Shown here one piece after another: positions 34,240 to 47,441 of a stretch of DNA of 64,000 nucleotides (positions are counted from its first letter, which is position 1; every line of letters begins with the position of its first letter). Position numbers and translations under genes: made by a program. This DNA comes from Epichloe hybrida (lineage: Eukaryota > Ascomycota > Sordariomycetes > Hypocreales > Clavicipitaceae): NCBI GenBank assembly GCA_019022495.1, contig JAFEKR010000031.1:124001-188000 (forward strand). Direction: 5' to 3'. The notes beneath the pieces were generated by a model that worked only from the letters and a program-made list of their open reading frames with translations, had not been told where the DNA came from and did no database searches.

Positions 34240-34960
34240 TTATATAGTAAGGTAGTCTTATTAAAACGTAGATAAAAATGCCTATATATAAAGGGGAAAT
34301 GTATAAAAGCCTATAGAATTTCTTAGTAAACTTAGATATACTATTTAAATTAAACTACTATACCTTTAAGGATAATATAACTAAGGTAGCGTATATAAGC
34401 AGCTACCTAGCTAGTAATGCGAAGTAATAGTAAATATATTATATAGCTATAAATAGGTATGTAAATTATTTATTAATTACCTAGGTAAATTTCCTAGAAT
34501 AGTTAAAAACTAGAATAATAGATATAGGTGTAAGACACTTAGAAGTAATAAGGTTATTACTAAATCTTAGGCAGAAGAATAGCTAATTATTTTAATCCTT
34601 TATATAAGCCTAGGATAAGGTAAAAGCTAAGTTACCTAAAGAAATTCCTATATATCTAAGAATTATAATCTTTCTAAATAGCTTAAATAACGCTATAAGG
34701 AAGTAGATAATTAGTTAAGAGATCCTAATAACCTAGAGCTAACTATAAGGCTAGGGTAAGAAAGCGAAGGTTATAATAGGTTTAGGCTAAAATAATAAAA
34801 AAGGTTAGGACTTTAAAAGAAAGAGGTAATGCTTTTATTTTACATTACCTATAGATAGGGCGTAGTAATAAAGCAAAGACTAAGGGAAAAGATTATCCCT
34901 AGTGTACTATAAATATAGAAAGCCTAGGCACACTATACTAACTTATTAGGCACTAGATTA
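34240..34960 (+). pseudogene. Gypsy B gag relic
   Basis: The plus-strand frame near 34275-34400 reads as a capsid-like segment ('YKGEMYKSLQNFLVNLD', then 'NITKVAYISSYLA'), followed by basic residues and a degraded zinc-knuckle near 34905-34935, where Cys codons are mutated. Stops interrupt it. Confidence 0.65.
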
Positions 34961-35049
34961 TTTTACCTATAAAAGTACTAAATATATAACTAAGAAACAT
35001 AGGGAAAGTAGTAATAAAGCTATATCTCCTAATATAATACTAGTTTAAT

Positions 35050-38000
35050 TAGCATAGACCTAGGAATGCGATCTTACTATGGAATACCCTATAGATAATA
35101 GAATAAGAATGTAAGTATCTTTATAATAAGATAACTAGTAGTTAGCTATATAAGCGCTATTTAATATAGGCATATAGTCTTTAATAATTTATCTAAAATT
35201 ATTATTAAAAAAGGATTAGGAGAGTGTAATCTAATTAGATAGGATATTAGAGAGTGCAAGTAAAAAAGTGATTTTATATTAAGGAATTCTAAAAAAATTA
35301 GTTAAGATAAAAGATAGTATAGGATTTATAAAGGTTTACTAAGTTAGCTACTTTATTACTAATATAAGTAAAGGGATAATTCTAGGTATAGACTAAATTA
35401 AAGAGTATTTACCTATAATTATATATTAGGAGCATAAATACTAGAAATATCTAGTAATAACAAAATATCTCTCCTTTACTTATAGTAAGTAGTAAGTATA
35501 TAAAGAGAAAAAAATAGTAGTAGTTACTTTATTATTAGAAGTAATAAAGATTAGGCTAAGTGTTCTAGAAAATAAAAATCAAAAAGGAAAAGGAAAAGGC
35601 TAATTAAAGAACTTAGTAGTAATAGACATATAAATAAATAGTGAAGTAGCTATGTGAATCCTTAAGTACGCTTATTTGTGGCAAAAAAGCAAAGGTATTA
35701 TAGTTATGCTAATTTTAGAAGATATAAGCAGCGAAGAAGCTATATTAAATTAGGATAAGAGCACTAAGTGCCCTATACTAATAATCCTAGAAGAATATAG
35801 GGAGTTTATAGATATTTTTTCTAAAGAGTTAGTGGGTAAGCTTCCTAAACTAGGAGGTTACACTTATGTAATTAAATTAGAAGAAAGGAAAACATTACCT
35901 TAGGGGCCTATATATAATTTAGCTAAAAGGGAGCTAGAGGTTCTTAGAGAGTACCTTGCGAGTGCGTAGCTTAAAGGGTAAATTAAAAGATTAGTTAGCC
36001 TAGCTAAAGCCTTAATTTTATTTATTCTAAAGAAAGGAGGGAAATTAAGGCTTTATGTGGATTATAGGGGCCTAAACAAGATTATAATTAAGAATAAGGC
36101 CCCTTTGCCTCTTATTGCTAAAATTCTTAATTAATTAGTGGGCGTAGTTATTTTTATAGTCCTAGATTTAAAAGATATATATTACTAGCTACGTATTCGC
36201 TTAGGTAATAAGTAGAAAATAGCGTTTTATTGTTAATATAGCCACTTTAAATATCTAGTAATGCTATTTAGACTAGTTAATATACTAGTGACTTTTTAGG
36301 AGTATATTAATAATACTCTTAAAGGACTTATTAATAAGACCTGCATTATCTATCTAGATAATATGCTAATATATAGTAGTAAGGTTAAGGATTATATAGA
36401 GCATATTAAATAAGTTTTACATAGGTTTAGAGAGGTAAGTCTTTTTATTAACCTTAAGAAGTGTTAATTTTTAGTTAAGGAAGTTAAATTTTTAGGCTTT
36501 AAGATATTAGAGAAAGGTATTATAATAGACCTAGTAAGAGTTAAAGTAATTATAACCTAGCTAATACCACGTAGCGTTTTTAATATTTAGTTATTTCTTA
36601 GTTTTACTAGATTTTACTGCTGTTTTATTAAATAGTATAGTAAAGTTATTATTCTATTAATAGATTGCCTTAGAGGGAATTAACTAGTAACGTTTAAACT
36701 AGAACCCTGTAAGATAGTAGCGTTTAGAGAGCTTTAATAAAGATTTTAGGAAGCGCTAATTTTAGTGAATTTTAACTTACTTACGTATCTTAGAGTGAAG
36801 ATAGATGTATCTAGATATGCGATTAGGGCTATACTTATAATATTAGTGCTAGGTTACTAGCACCTAGTTATGTTTATATTAAGAAAGATAACTAATACTA
36901 AATTATAATATTTAATACCTAACGGCGAATTATTAGCTATCTAAGAGGCTTTTTACATATAGAGACACTATCTTGCTTATTTGGCTTATATAATTAAAGT
37001 TATTATAGATTATTTAAACTATAAGTACCTTACTATAAAGCCTAAGCTTACTAGTAGGTAAGTAACTACACTTAATAAGCTTTATCCTTTTAACTTTAAG
37101 ATTATATATTATATAGGGAAATTAAATCTTACTAACTTACTTTTAAGAAGACTAGATTTTATAAGTAAGGTAAGGAAAGAGAAAGTAGTAACTATATAAC
37201 TTCCTACCTTTTTATCTAAATTTGTGGATACTAAGAGATAGAAATACTATAGCAATATTATTAATACCATAGGCTCCACGAAAACGTCACTTAATGTAAC
37301 TAATAGTTAGTTATAATAACGCTACGATAATACTGCTAATATCTAGGGTTTTAAAAAATCATAACTTAACTATATTCCTAAAGAACCTAATAATCTAGAT
37401 AATCTTAGAAGAGTTATATTAGTAGGGTTATTTAATACTTTTTATGCTTTAGTTAACAAGCAATAAGCTAGCTATAGTAATACTATTAGTACCTAGCGTA
37501 TACATTATTTAGTGCTTAATTATTTTAATTTTCCTATTAGACTAGCTATTACTAATAGGGATAGACTAGCATAGGTTATTGCTAGTAAGCGGCGAGGGCG
37601 CCCCTTAAAAACATTACTTATCTATGTCCTTATAAAACTAGAAGCATTTATTAAACTAATTACTTATAGAGATATTATAGCTAGGATTTAATCTATTTAG
37701 AGAACCTCTTCTAAGTTTAACTCTAACTTTTTAGAAAAGAGCTTAGAATTAAAACCCCTAATTTAAGTCTTATTATATAAAGCATAGTAAGGTAATGACT
37801 TTACTATAGGTTAATTAAAGTTGCTTAAAAGCAGCGATTTAGCTATATCCTAGATATAGTTAATTAAACCCTCTAAGCTATTAATGTTTAAGAATTATGT
37901 TTTTATTTCTCTAGGTATAAGGAAAGAAATTTTATTACTAACTTATAATAACCCTACTACTAAGCACTAAGGAGTAAGTAAAACTCTTTATTAGATTATA

Positions 38001-39190
38001 AACTAATATTATTAGCTAATAATAAAGAAAGATATAAAGGTATATATTAGCACTTATATAAATTATTAGACTTTAAAACCAAGGCATTATAAACTATATA
38101 GTAAGCTAGCTATGTTACTAGTGCCTAATTGCCCCTTTTAAGAATTATTAATGGATTTTATTACTAGACTTTTACTAGTAAAAGATTTAAATTAAACCTA
38201 TAATGTAATTTTAGTTATTATTAACTATTTCACGAAATACGGTATTTATATCCTTATTTTAATGTAACTAACTAGCAATAAGCTAGTAACTATGTTCTTA
38301 AAATATGTTTTTAGAGACTATAAAGCCCTAGAAGGTATTATAATAGACTAAGGTTTTACATTTACTAGTGGTTTTTAGATAACTTTTTATTATCTTCTTA
38401 TAATAAAGCAACTACTTAGCACCGCTTTTTACCCCTAAATAGACAGTTAGATAAAACATTTAAACTAGGTCTTAGAATATTATTTAAGGGCTTTTACTTA
38501 TGCTAAATAGACTAATTAGGCGAATAACCTATTAATAGCGTAATTTGCGTATAATATAAGTAATCACTTAACGCATAGCTATACACTAGTAGAGGCATTA
38601 TAAGGTTATAATCCTAGAGGTTTGTAGTAAGTAGTAGCAAATATCCCTTTAGTAAATAATTAAGCTAAAAGTAGGATTTTAGCACTAAGAGAGAAGTATA
38701 CTATAATTAAGTAGCTTTTAAGTAACTTATAGACTTAGTATAAAAAATATTATAACTAGAAGAGAACTCTAATAAGGTTTAAAGTTAGTAACTATATTTT
38801 ATTATTAATAAAAAACATTAACCTAAGACGCCCTAGTAAGAAGCTAGCTATAAAGTATCTAGGCCCCTATAAGATTAAAAAGGTAATTAGAAGTTATGGA
38901 TTAGTATATTAATTAAAATTACCACCTAGGACTTAATTATATAATATATTTAATATTACTAGTCTTAAACCTTTTAAAGGGGACCTAATAGATATAGAAA
39001 ATATGCCCTTACTATAAGATACTATTAAAGATAATAAACAAGAGTTTAAAGTTAAGAGAATTATTTTATATTACTATAATAGAAAGCGTTATAAATATCT
39101 AGTTAAATAGAAGGGCTATAATACTTTAGAGAATTCTTAGGTATTAAAAAGGGATTTTATTACTAGAGAAATTATTAATAACTATAAGTA
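35050..39190 (+). pseudogene. Gypsy B pol with GPY/F module and chromodomain, broken
   Basis: RT starts near 35850 ('GPIYNLAKRELEVLREYL'-like block), with '[17 protein letters not shown]' near 36050-36100 and 'IIYLDNMLIYS' near 36345-36380 (YLDD changed to YLDN). RNase H is near 36700-37150 and the integrase core at about 37600-38560. A GPY/F module ('KYLGPYKIKK') is near 38855-38885. The terminal chromodomain (39048-39188) shows 'RKRYKYLVK', 'KGYNTLENS' and 'RDFITREIINNYK'. Chromodomains direct integration of such elements to methylated-H3K9 heterochromatin. Stops are frequent. Confidence 0.85.
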
Positions 39191-41130
39191 ATAGCTAAGT
39201 AGTAAAGTTAATATAAGGTAATTACGTTTTATAACTTAACACACTAAAGATATTAGAAAATAAAGTTAATTTACTTAGATAACTTAAATAATCTATTATA
39301 TAGCTACTAAGCACCTATCCCTTTATAATAAAGTTAGCCCTTAAGACTACTAGTCCCTTATTATTATTAGTAGCTATAGGAGCTATAGAGGAAGAGGCCT
39401 TAGGAGTATCTTTATTATTAGAATCCCTCTCTCTATATATATAAACCTAAAGTACACTAGAGAGCTTAATAGGACTAATATATTTAGGTAAATTAATAGT
39501 ATTTAGTGTAAACTACTAGTAAGTTAGTTAAGCATTAGCTATATATATTAAGAAAGCTTACCTTTAGGATATTCTAGGCTATAAAGTAAAGGTAGTTTAT
39601 AATATTAATCTAAGTCTCTAGATTTATAGTATTACTTAGTAGTGCTATTATAGTATGTTTATTATATTTTGCCTTATAGGTAGTATTAGCAGATATTTAA
39701 GCGTAGTAAATGTAACTACGCTTATTAGAATTTTTATAAACTAGGATAGTATTCTATAGCTTTTTCTTTGTTTTTATAATAGGCTAGTAGTAAGTTAGTA
39801 GTAATTTAGCATCTAGGAAATAGGATTATACTTACTTTATTTTAATAGTAGTAGCTACCTTTAGGAGTAGCTTTAATAAGTTTAAATAGCCTATTATAAA
39901 GCTATATAATTTAAGCTAAAGTCTAGTAGTGTGTTAGTAATAACTAGGCAGATTTTAGTTAAGAAAGACATACTATAATATAGTTTTTATTATTTTAGAA
40001 GTAATAAGCATATTTTATTAAATAGCCTATTAAATATTAGCTATAAAGAAGTAATAAGTAAGTAAAGATATTATACTTAAAGACTTATTATATTTAGCTA
40101 GGAAGGTTTTTTTATTAATAAAGTATCCTAGAATCTTATAAGTACTGTTTTTTAGGAGAATATTTTATATTATTACTTACTAATAATAGTGTATATATAG
40201 AATTTTCTTTAAAGTTATTTTACTAGTAGTAAGTTAGTAATAAAGACACTATAAGGATATAATAAACTTATAATAAGATTTTAGAAGAAGTTTACTTTTA
40301 GGGAGACTTTATAGGAGATTTCTTAGTTAATAGATTTTCTTAAGGTATTAATAAAGGTAAAGTTTAAGCATAAGACTTAGATATAGTAAACTAGCTATAA
40401 GTTAGCTATAATAGACTAGATAGGGAAGTTATACTAATAAGAGTATAAACTTATAAGCTAGATAAGGGTAAGAAACTAAGATAAATAAGAATAGATAATA
40501 ATAATAATTAGGGACTAAAAGAGATTAGTAATTACTAAGTAATAGTAGTAAGAGAGCTATTACTTAGCTAGTAAGGGTAACTTATAAGGTTAAGGGATAT
40601 TATAAAAGAAAGGAAAAGTATAAAAGGGGGGAAAAATCAGTCTCTTTTATATTAACCCTAGACCCCTTAAGTAATCTAATGCACCGCGTATAGGTAATTT
40701 ACAAATTATAATAATAACTATTAGCACTACTAAACGCATATATGCCTAATAGCTATAAGCTTATAGCAACTATAATATAAGCCCTCTAGTTAGACTATTT
40801 AGAACCCTAGTATTAGGTACCTTATTTATTTAACTAATTACAAAAATTAACATAGGTTATCTATATTGTTTTTTCTAGCTATATAATAGGTAATAACATT
40901 TGTTTTGCTATAGTAAAGCTACGTGTAAGCTACTATTAGAACATTACTAACTATAATAAGGGGTTATTTTTAATTAGTAGTATTATTATTATTATTTCTT
41001 TTTATTTACCTATATGTCTAGATATAAGGTACCTTATCTTATTTTTCCTTACAAAGCTTTAATATAGTAACTACGCCCTAAGTAAGTAGCTTATTTTATA
41101 ATTAAGGTTAATTATATATAGGGGGGGTAT
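39190..41130. other. Unassigned 1.9 kb between chromodomain and 3' LTR, gypsy B
   Basis: Conserved in copies A and C. Both strands give long stop-interrupted frames and I cannot choose between them. No known domain was recognised. Confidence 0.5.
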
Positions 41131-41132
41131 TA

Positions 41133-41402
41133 TATTAGGAGCGCAGAGGTTAAAGATAAGATATTTATTAAAGTAAGTCTTTAGAGAACCTTTAGGCCAT
41201 GTGGATAACAAAGAGGCTAGCTAGCTATAAGATAGCTATGTGCTTATAGAGTAAGGTACTTATTAAAGACTACACACATTATTAGTGCTAGGTTAGAGAT
41301 TAAAACCTTTACGCACCTGCCTCTAGCTAGCATCTATCTAGCAGCGACTGCGATAGTCTTAGCTATCACTTCGTTCTTAACCTTTTGGTGCAAGCCGTGA
41401 CA
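41133..41402 (+). repeat. 3' LTR of gypsy B
   Basis: 270 bp. The start is mutated (TATTAGGAGCGC); the end CAAGCCGTGACA is preserved. Confidence 0.93.
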
Positions 41403-41407
41403 GTTTC

Positions 41408-41515
41408 CCTCTGTTTATCCTGTTAATCCTGCTAATCCTGTTTATCCTATTCCGTTTATCCTATTTATTCCATCCTGTTTATCTTGTTTATTCTGTTTAT
41501 CCTGCTTATTTCATA
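41408..41515 (+). repeat. TTTATCCTG-type minisatellite in copia 2 leader
   Basis: Degenerate 9-10 bp repeats (GTTTATCCTGTTAATCCTG and variants), matching 8865-8975. Gypsy B lies immediately upstream. Confidence 0.8.
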
Positions 41516-44500
41516 AGGAGAGCTCCAGGCTCTATCGTGTTAATTATGGCACTTCTGCCCTATTTTCATTAGCCTTATTAATTTAAGACTAACGTTGCTA
41601 GAGGGATAAAACTAGAGGGCAAAAGAATAACAAGGGGCACTCCCTAAAACACGCCCCTTTTCTCTAAACCCCTATAAGTATCTTTAAAGATAACTATCCT
41701 TAAAAGACCTTAAGAGGATAAACTCCTACCATATCTATAACCGCTTACTAGTAAGCTTATAAGAGATTAGAAAGAATCTAATAATCTAGATCCTAAGACT
41801 GCCATATAGCCTAAGCTTAATAATTACATTACAGGGTTTATTAACCTTAGTGAGCGTTAGGGCTAGAGAGATAATAACCTCTAGGAATTATTTTAAGAGG
41901 ACTTTAAAGGCTAGTCTAAGGATACCTTTAAAAGAGCAAATAAGGACATTATAAGAGAGCTATATAACTCTCTATAAGATTATAGCATTCTTATTAAATA
42001 AGGCCTAGGATATCTAATCCTAGTATTGCTTAAAGAAGTGCTTTATTAAACCTTAATGCCTTATTAGCTAGAAGAAAGGTTAAGACCCTCTAAACTACCT
42101 TAAACATAACCTCTATAGGCCACTGCTATAAAGACCTTGCCTAATGTTCCTAGCTCCTAAAGGGAATAATCACTATATCCTCTATAAGAACCCCTATAAT
42201 AATCTTAGTTATATTAAGAGCTTAACCTTTAATAGTTTAATTTCCCTCCCTAATACCTTCCTTCTAATAAGTAAATTATAAAGAAAATCTCTAAGCTTAT
42301 AAAGATATATAAGGATAGTAACTATTATAGTGAAAAGCTATATAACTTTCTCTTACTAAAGCTTACGCTCTTTAAGAGCAAGTGTAACTAGATTAACCTC
42401 CTTAAGTTATATTTTAGTAAAGCATTCCCTATTATATTAATAGGAGATGCTAAATAGCACTTTCTTAATTACCTTACTAGTAAAAACCTCTCTTATAAAG
42501 AGATAATTATAAATATCCATTAATAATTTAAAATAGAAAGTAATTAATAGTTTTATTACTATAAGTAAAGTAATATAACCCTTAAAAATATTATTACTTA
42601 AAACCCTAATAAGAGTAAGCTTAAGTGCCTTAAGATTTTATTAACTACCTTAAAGAGAGTTTATAGAGGACTATACCCCTCTAATACAGTGAATATAGAG
42701 CTCTATAAGCAGACCTTAAACGCGGTCTCTAGTATCCCTAAATATTAAGTAGTGGAGTATATATATATACTAGGCTTTAAGAACCTTACTAGTAACCTCT
42801 ATAAATTAATTATAATTACAAAGAGTAGTGTAAGGAGTAACTAATATCACTAGTATTAAGATAAAGACCTATTAAAGGCAATGTTTATAGACCGCTAATA
42901 TAGCTAATAGAATTAAAGAGACTAAGGAAGAGGAGGTTATTATAGTAACTTTAGATAACCTAAGTAATGCTTTATCTATAGTAAGAGCAGCTGCTAGTTA
43001 TTAAACCACACTAATGCTAAATATTAGAAAGAGAAAGAGAGGTAATAAGCTAGTAAGAACTATTATTTACCTTTTATAGAGAAGAAGTTTTAGGCATTCC
43101 TTACTTTATTTAAAGGAAATAATAGTAATAATAAAGAGAAAAGAGAAGACTAGGAAACATAGCTTAAGGCCTTTACTTAGGACTAAGAGGATAATAATAA
43201 TAATGTTAAGAAGAAGCTATTATTAAAGGCATAACTTAGTATTATATAATTCTTTTACGTAGGATTATAAATAATAGATAACGTTAATATCCTTATAATA
43301 CTTAAGAATTAAGCTTTTTAACATACCTTACTTAAGTAAGAGCTATACCTTAAAGAGGCTTCTAATAAAGATAATTTAATCTATTATGCCTCTAAAGGAC
43401 ACTATTCTAAAGAGATCTTTAAAGGAATTATGCTAGATATAGGAGCCTTAGGCTAATTAACTACTAGTCTAGTATAAGCTAAAGCCTTGCTAAGATTAAT
43501 GCCATTATTAATAATTAAACCCTATAACCTAGAAGTTATTTACTTTAGTGCTAGATTAGTAATAACACATGGCGTTATCTATATGCCTATAAAGCTTAGC
43601 TAAATTAACTTCTATATCCTTAACACTACTATACCCTTTCTCTTTTCCCTTACTAATATAAATAAAATAAAGGTTAAGATTAATAACCTTGTTAATGTGT
43701 TAATTTAAAACAATAAGACTATACCTATTATGCGCAGATAGGGCTACCCTTAGTGGCTTCTAGAGGTAAGAGAAACCGCTGCTTTTTACCTATTAGAAGG
43801 AGATATTTGTTAACTTCACTAAAGGTTTGGTTATCTCTTAATTTAATAGCTTATAAAGATTCTTTAATAAGCTAGTTATAACATTAAATATTATATAATT
43901 AAGAAGCTAACTAAAGTCTATTACTATTATTAGATAAATAGAAAAGCCCCTAGCTAGTTTAAATTCTCCCTTAAAGATAACTATAACTTTAACTATAAGA
44001 TTATTATTAATATTATGCAGATTAATAGCTAGCTAGTCCTTTATATTATTGATTTAGTAACCTTATTTTAAGTAGCCTAATTCCTTAACCCTAAGAAGCA
44101 GAAAGCTTATGATATCTAGGATGCAATTAGAGAGTGCTAGATTAATATATATCTAGGCCCTCTAGACTAGATTATTTACAATGCTAGTAATAACTTTGCC
44201 TTAGCTAAATTTAGGTATTATGCTTGCTTAATGTTAATTAATATTAATAAGATACCTATTAAAGCCTATAATAGCATTAGAAAGGTTAAGAAATATTATA
44301 GACCTCTTTACTAGGCCTATAATATTATTATAGACTTAATTAGTAAGGAAATTACTCCTAAGTAGTAACTCTAGATAGCTATTAAAGCTATTAATAACTT
44401 AGTAAGCCCTAATAGCCTTATACTAACCTTACTAGTCTTTAGAGCCTACCTATGGATAATAGATAAGTTATTACTAAGTTTCTCTATTATTTAATAAGCT

Positions 44501-46960
44501 AAAGTAATTTAGAAGGTAACTAATAAAGTCCGCTATTACCTAGCTAAGAGGTAAGTCTATAAGGCCCTTAGTGCCTAGAATAGCCTTAACACATTGCTAA
44601 TATATTAGCTACTACTGCAGGCTAATATATGTATATAAAGAGAAAAAGGCAAATAGCATAGCCCTTATAAGCTATTAGCCACTAATAGGGAGACTTATAT
44701 AGTTAAGATACCCTATAGCCTAGCTAAGTTTTGCTTTATAGTAATAAAGCTATACTATAAGGACCTATGGTATATAGGGGCTAATAAGTAAAGCCTTTAG
44801 GATATTAGGGAGTAGAACCTAGGCCTAGAGATCCCTGCCTATAATATAGCCCCTTCTTACGCTATAGCCCCCTTTAATACTATAGTCCTATTATAAGAAG
44901 GGGCTAAGGGAGCCTAGGGGAATAAGCTACTTATAAAGGGCAGTGAGGTAAAGGAAGAAAAGAGAGAGATACTAGTTAAGAGAAAGTAAGGGAGGCTAAG
45001 GAAAAACCTTATAGTTTAATTCTTTATTAATAAGGGTATAAAGAAGCCTATAGAGGCTATTAAGGCTAAAGGTAATTCTATAGGAAGCTATAGAGTTAAA
45101 GAACCTATAGCAAGCCTTAAGGTAGCTAAAGCTACCCCTATAGGAAGCTATAAAGCTAGTAGCCCTAGGGAAGTAAAAGTAAAGGTAACTAGGGCCTAGG
45201 TTTATAATCCTAAGGAGCTTATTAGACCTATAAAGCCCCTTATATTTATTAATAAAGACTAAGAGAAAGTATTAATTAAGGAGATTATAGCTAGAGGAGT
45301 GCTAAATATAGTATTCCTTATAGTAAAAGAAGAGGCTAACTAGAACCTTACCCTTTAACTTTACTAAGAGGGAAAGATTATAACCCTAGGGAACCCCTTT
45401 AAGCAATTTAATTAAGCTAAGATTAACGCATTATAAGCTTATAATATGTTTAGATTTATAATGTTTAATCTAGCAAAGTATAGAGGCCACTGGATCTTTA
45501 ATTCTTATATAGTCTAAGAGATTAAAGGTAAAGGCACTAAAACACTATACAAGAAATCACGCCTTATTGTGCAAGGGCATAATAACAGAGGAAAAGAGGC
45601 TATCTTAACCTAATTGCTAATAATATAGCAATTAAGCTAATGGATTATTATAGCCTTTACTCTATTATTAAAGCGGAAGGGAATTTACCTTTAGCTACGA
45701 GACATTATGTAAGCTTATATTTAATTCTAAACAACCCTAAACAAGCTAATTATTGTGAAGTTACTAAAGTAGATTATATACCTCTTTCTAAAAGGCATGA
45801 TAATAGAGGTTATTAAGCCCCTTTATAGGATTGCAAAGGCTAGAACCCACTAGTAGGCAATATATTTTCGCTACCACAGGGATAATCTTAACATGATAAC
45901 CTTAATATACAATCCCTACCTGCTAATTATAGCCCTAAATAATAAAAACCTCTTTAGTATTGTAGGGATATAAACAGATAACACGCTAGGCCTTAGTAAT
46001 AATAACTTCTTTAAGAAAGAAAAAAAAGAGCTCTAGAAGGTAAAGTTTATAGCTAAAGAAAAACAATGCCTTATAACTACAAATCCCCTTATCTTTAATA
46101 GCTATATCTTAACCTAGAACGCTAATAACTCCCTAACCCTAACCTAAAAGGGCTAAAGTTAGAAGATTAAGGAAATTAACCCTTAATTACTAATAGCAAG
46201 GCAAGATTATGTAGAGCAGAGAGCCTAAGGAAGTTATATTGCTATAGTCTATTAACTAGAGGTATTGTATAACCTGTTAATTGCTATATAACACTAAGAA
46301 CCCTTTGCTAATGATATCTTATAACTTAATAAACGCCTTAAGTGGTAAATTAAGCATTAGTAGCAGGGATTATAGTATATCCCCTTAACTCTTAAAGAGG
46401 CAAAACTCTTTATGTTTGTGGATAGGTCCCTTACTAATAATAAAGATCTAAGTTCATAGATTAGATATATTATTGTAATTAGTAATAAAGTAATAAAGGA
46501 AAATAACACCTTTATCTTAAAAGGGAATATCATTACGTATAGCTTTATAAAAAGCAAGCGTATAACCTATAGCGCACTTATATCTAAGCTATATAGCATG
46601 GTTTAAGGTGCTAATATTGCGTACGCGATATCTATGACCCTTCATATGATCACAGACTGATTGAAGATGCCTTGGATCCTGATAATTCTTTGTATGGACT
46701 CTTTCTTATTATATAAATGCCTTGTGAAGCTAGGTATAATGAAAGAGAAGTAGCTAATAATTAATATTATAGCCCTTTAGTAGTTATATAAGAGGAGGGA
46801 AGTCTACGAAGTTAGATGGATTAATGGCGGCAATAATCTAGCTAATGCAATAATGAAGGCATTGCTAAATTTAGCCCTTTTAACCTTAATTGATTTAAAC
46901 GAATTAACAATTTGTGTGGAAGGATAGGTTAAGAGACCTATAAGGTTAGGTAGGGGGGAG
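41516..46960 (+). pseudogene. Broken copia polyprotein, copy 2
   Basis: Aligns throughout with the copy 1 polyprotein. Visible blocks are the integrase 'FTNASNNFALAKF' type near 44175-44215, the RT 'QTDNTLGLS' near 45970-46000 and the RNase H 'DSFLLYKCLVKLG' near 46700-46735, followed by 'RRE--EVRWING'. Slightly fewer stops than copy 1 in places, but still many TAG/TAA. The catalytic RT Asp is again Asn. Confidence 0.85.
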
Positions 46961-47145
46961 GATTAATATAATAGGCATGCAGGTATAGATTGTAATAACT
47001 AGGTTAATTAGAATAACCAAAGCCGCGATAGCTAATAAGAACCGTGGATTCCTATTAAGGGATTTACTTATGTACACTTTCCTTTAATCCGATTTTTATT
47101 GCGTTTTTAGGCTCCTTTAGCCACGAAGAAAAGAGAGAGTGCTAG

Positions 47146-47436
47146 TGTAGCTTCCTTTAGACCCTTAGATAATAGATAGTCTAACTATAGCTAAAGAGTG
47201 AAGCCACTAAAGGGATGCACGCAATGCAATTAGATGTATCGCAAGCTACCCCGCTCCGTTAGCAGTGGCACCGCACTGCAGCCCTACTTTTCCCCCTTTT
47301 TCGCCTACTATCTCTTCTAGCTAGGTTCCTCTCCTTCTCCCTCTTCTCTTCTCTCTCTTAGTTATTAGCTATTATCATTAACTTCATTGAATTTAACCTC
47401 TTCGCACTAGTGCAACGTTCCTTGGTGTAACCAACA
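47146..47436 (+). repeat. 3' LTR of copia 2
   Basis: From TGTAGCTTCC to CCAACA, the same 291-bp length as the 5' copy, followed by CTTTT. Confidence 0.92.
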
Positions 47437-47441
47437 CTTTT

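Larger units (their letters stand above)
33519..41402 (+). mobile_element. Ty3/gypsy chromovirus copy B (7.88 kb)
   Basis: Bounded by 270-bp LTRs with TGTCA/TGACA ends and a perfect 5-bp duplication GTTTC (33514-33518 and 41403-41407). A G-rich polypurine-like tract (GGGGGGG, 41121-41127) precedes the 3' LTR. The domain order is gag, protease, RT, RNase H, integrase, chromodomain. It is inserted in the leader of copia 2, just before that element's minisatellite. Confidence 0.95.
32681..47436 (+). mobile_element. Ty1/copia retrotransposon, copy 2, split by gypsy B
   Basis: Same family as 8022-14919. LTRs of 291 bp (32681-32971; 47146-47436) are flanked by the 5-bp duplication CTTTT (32676-32680 and 47437-47441). 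Removing gypsy B and one duplication copy leaves about 6.87 kb. It is inserted in the hAT element. RIP is somewhat milder than in copy 1 near the ends. Confidence 0.93.
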
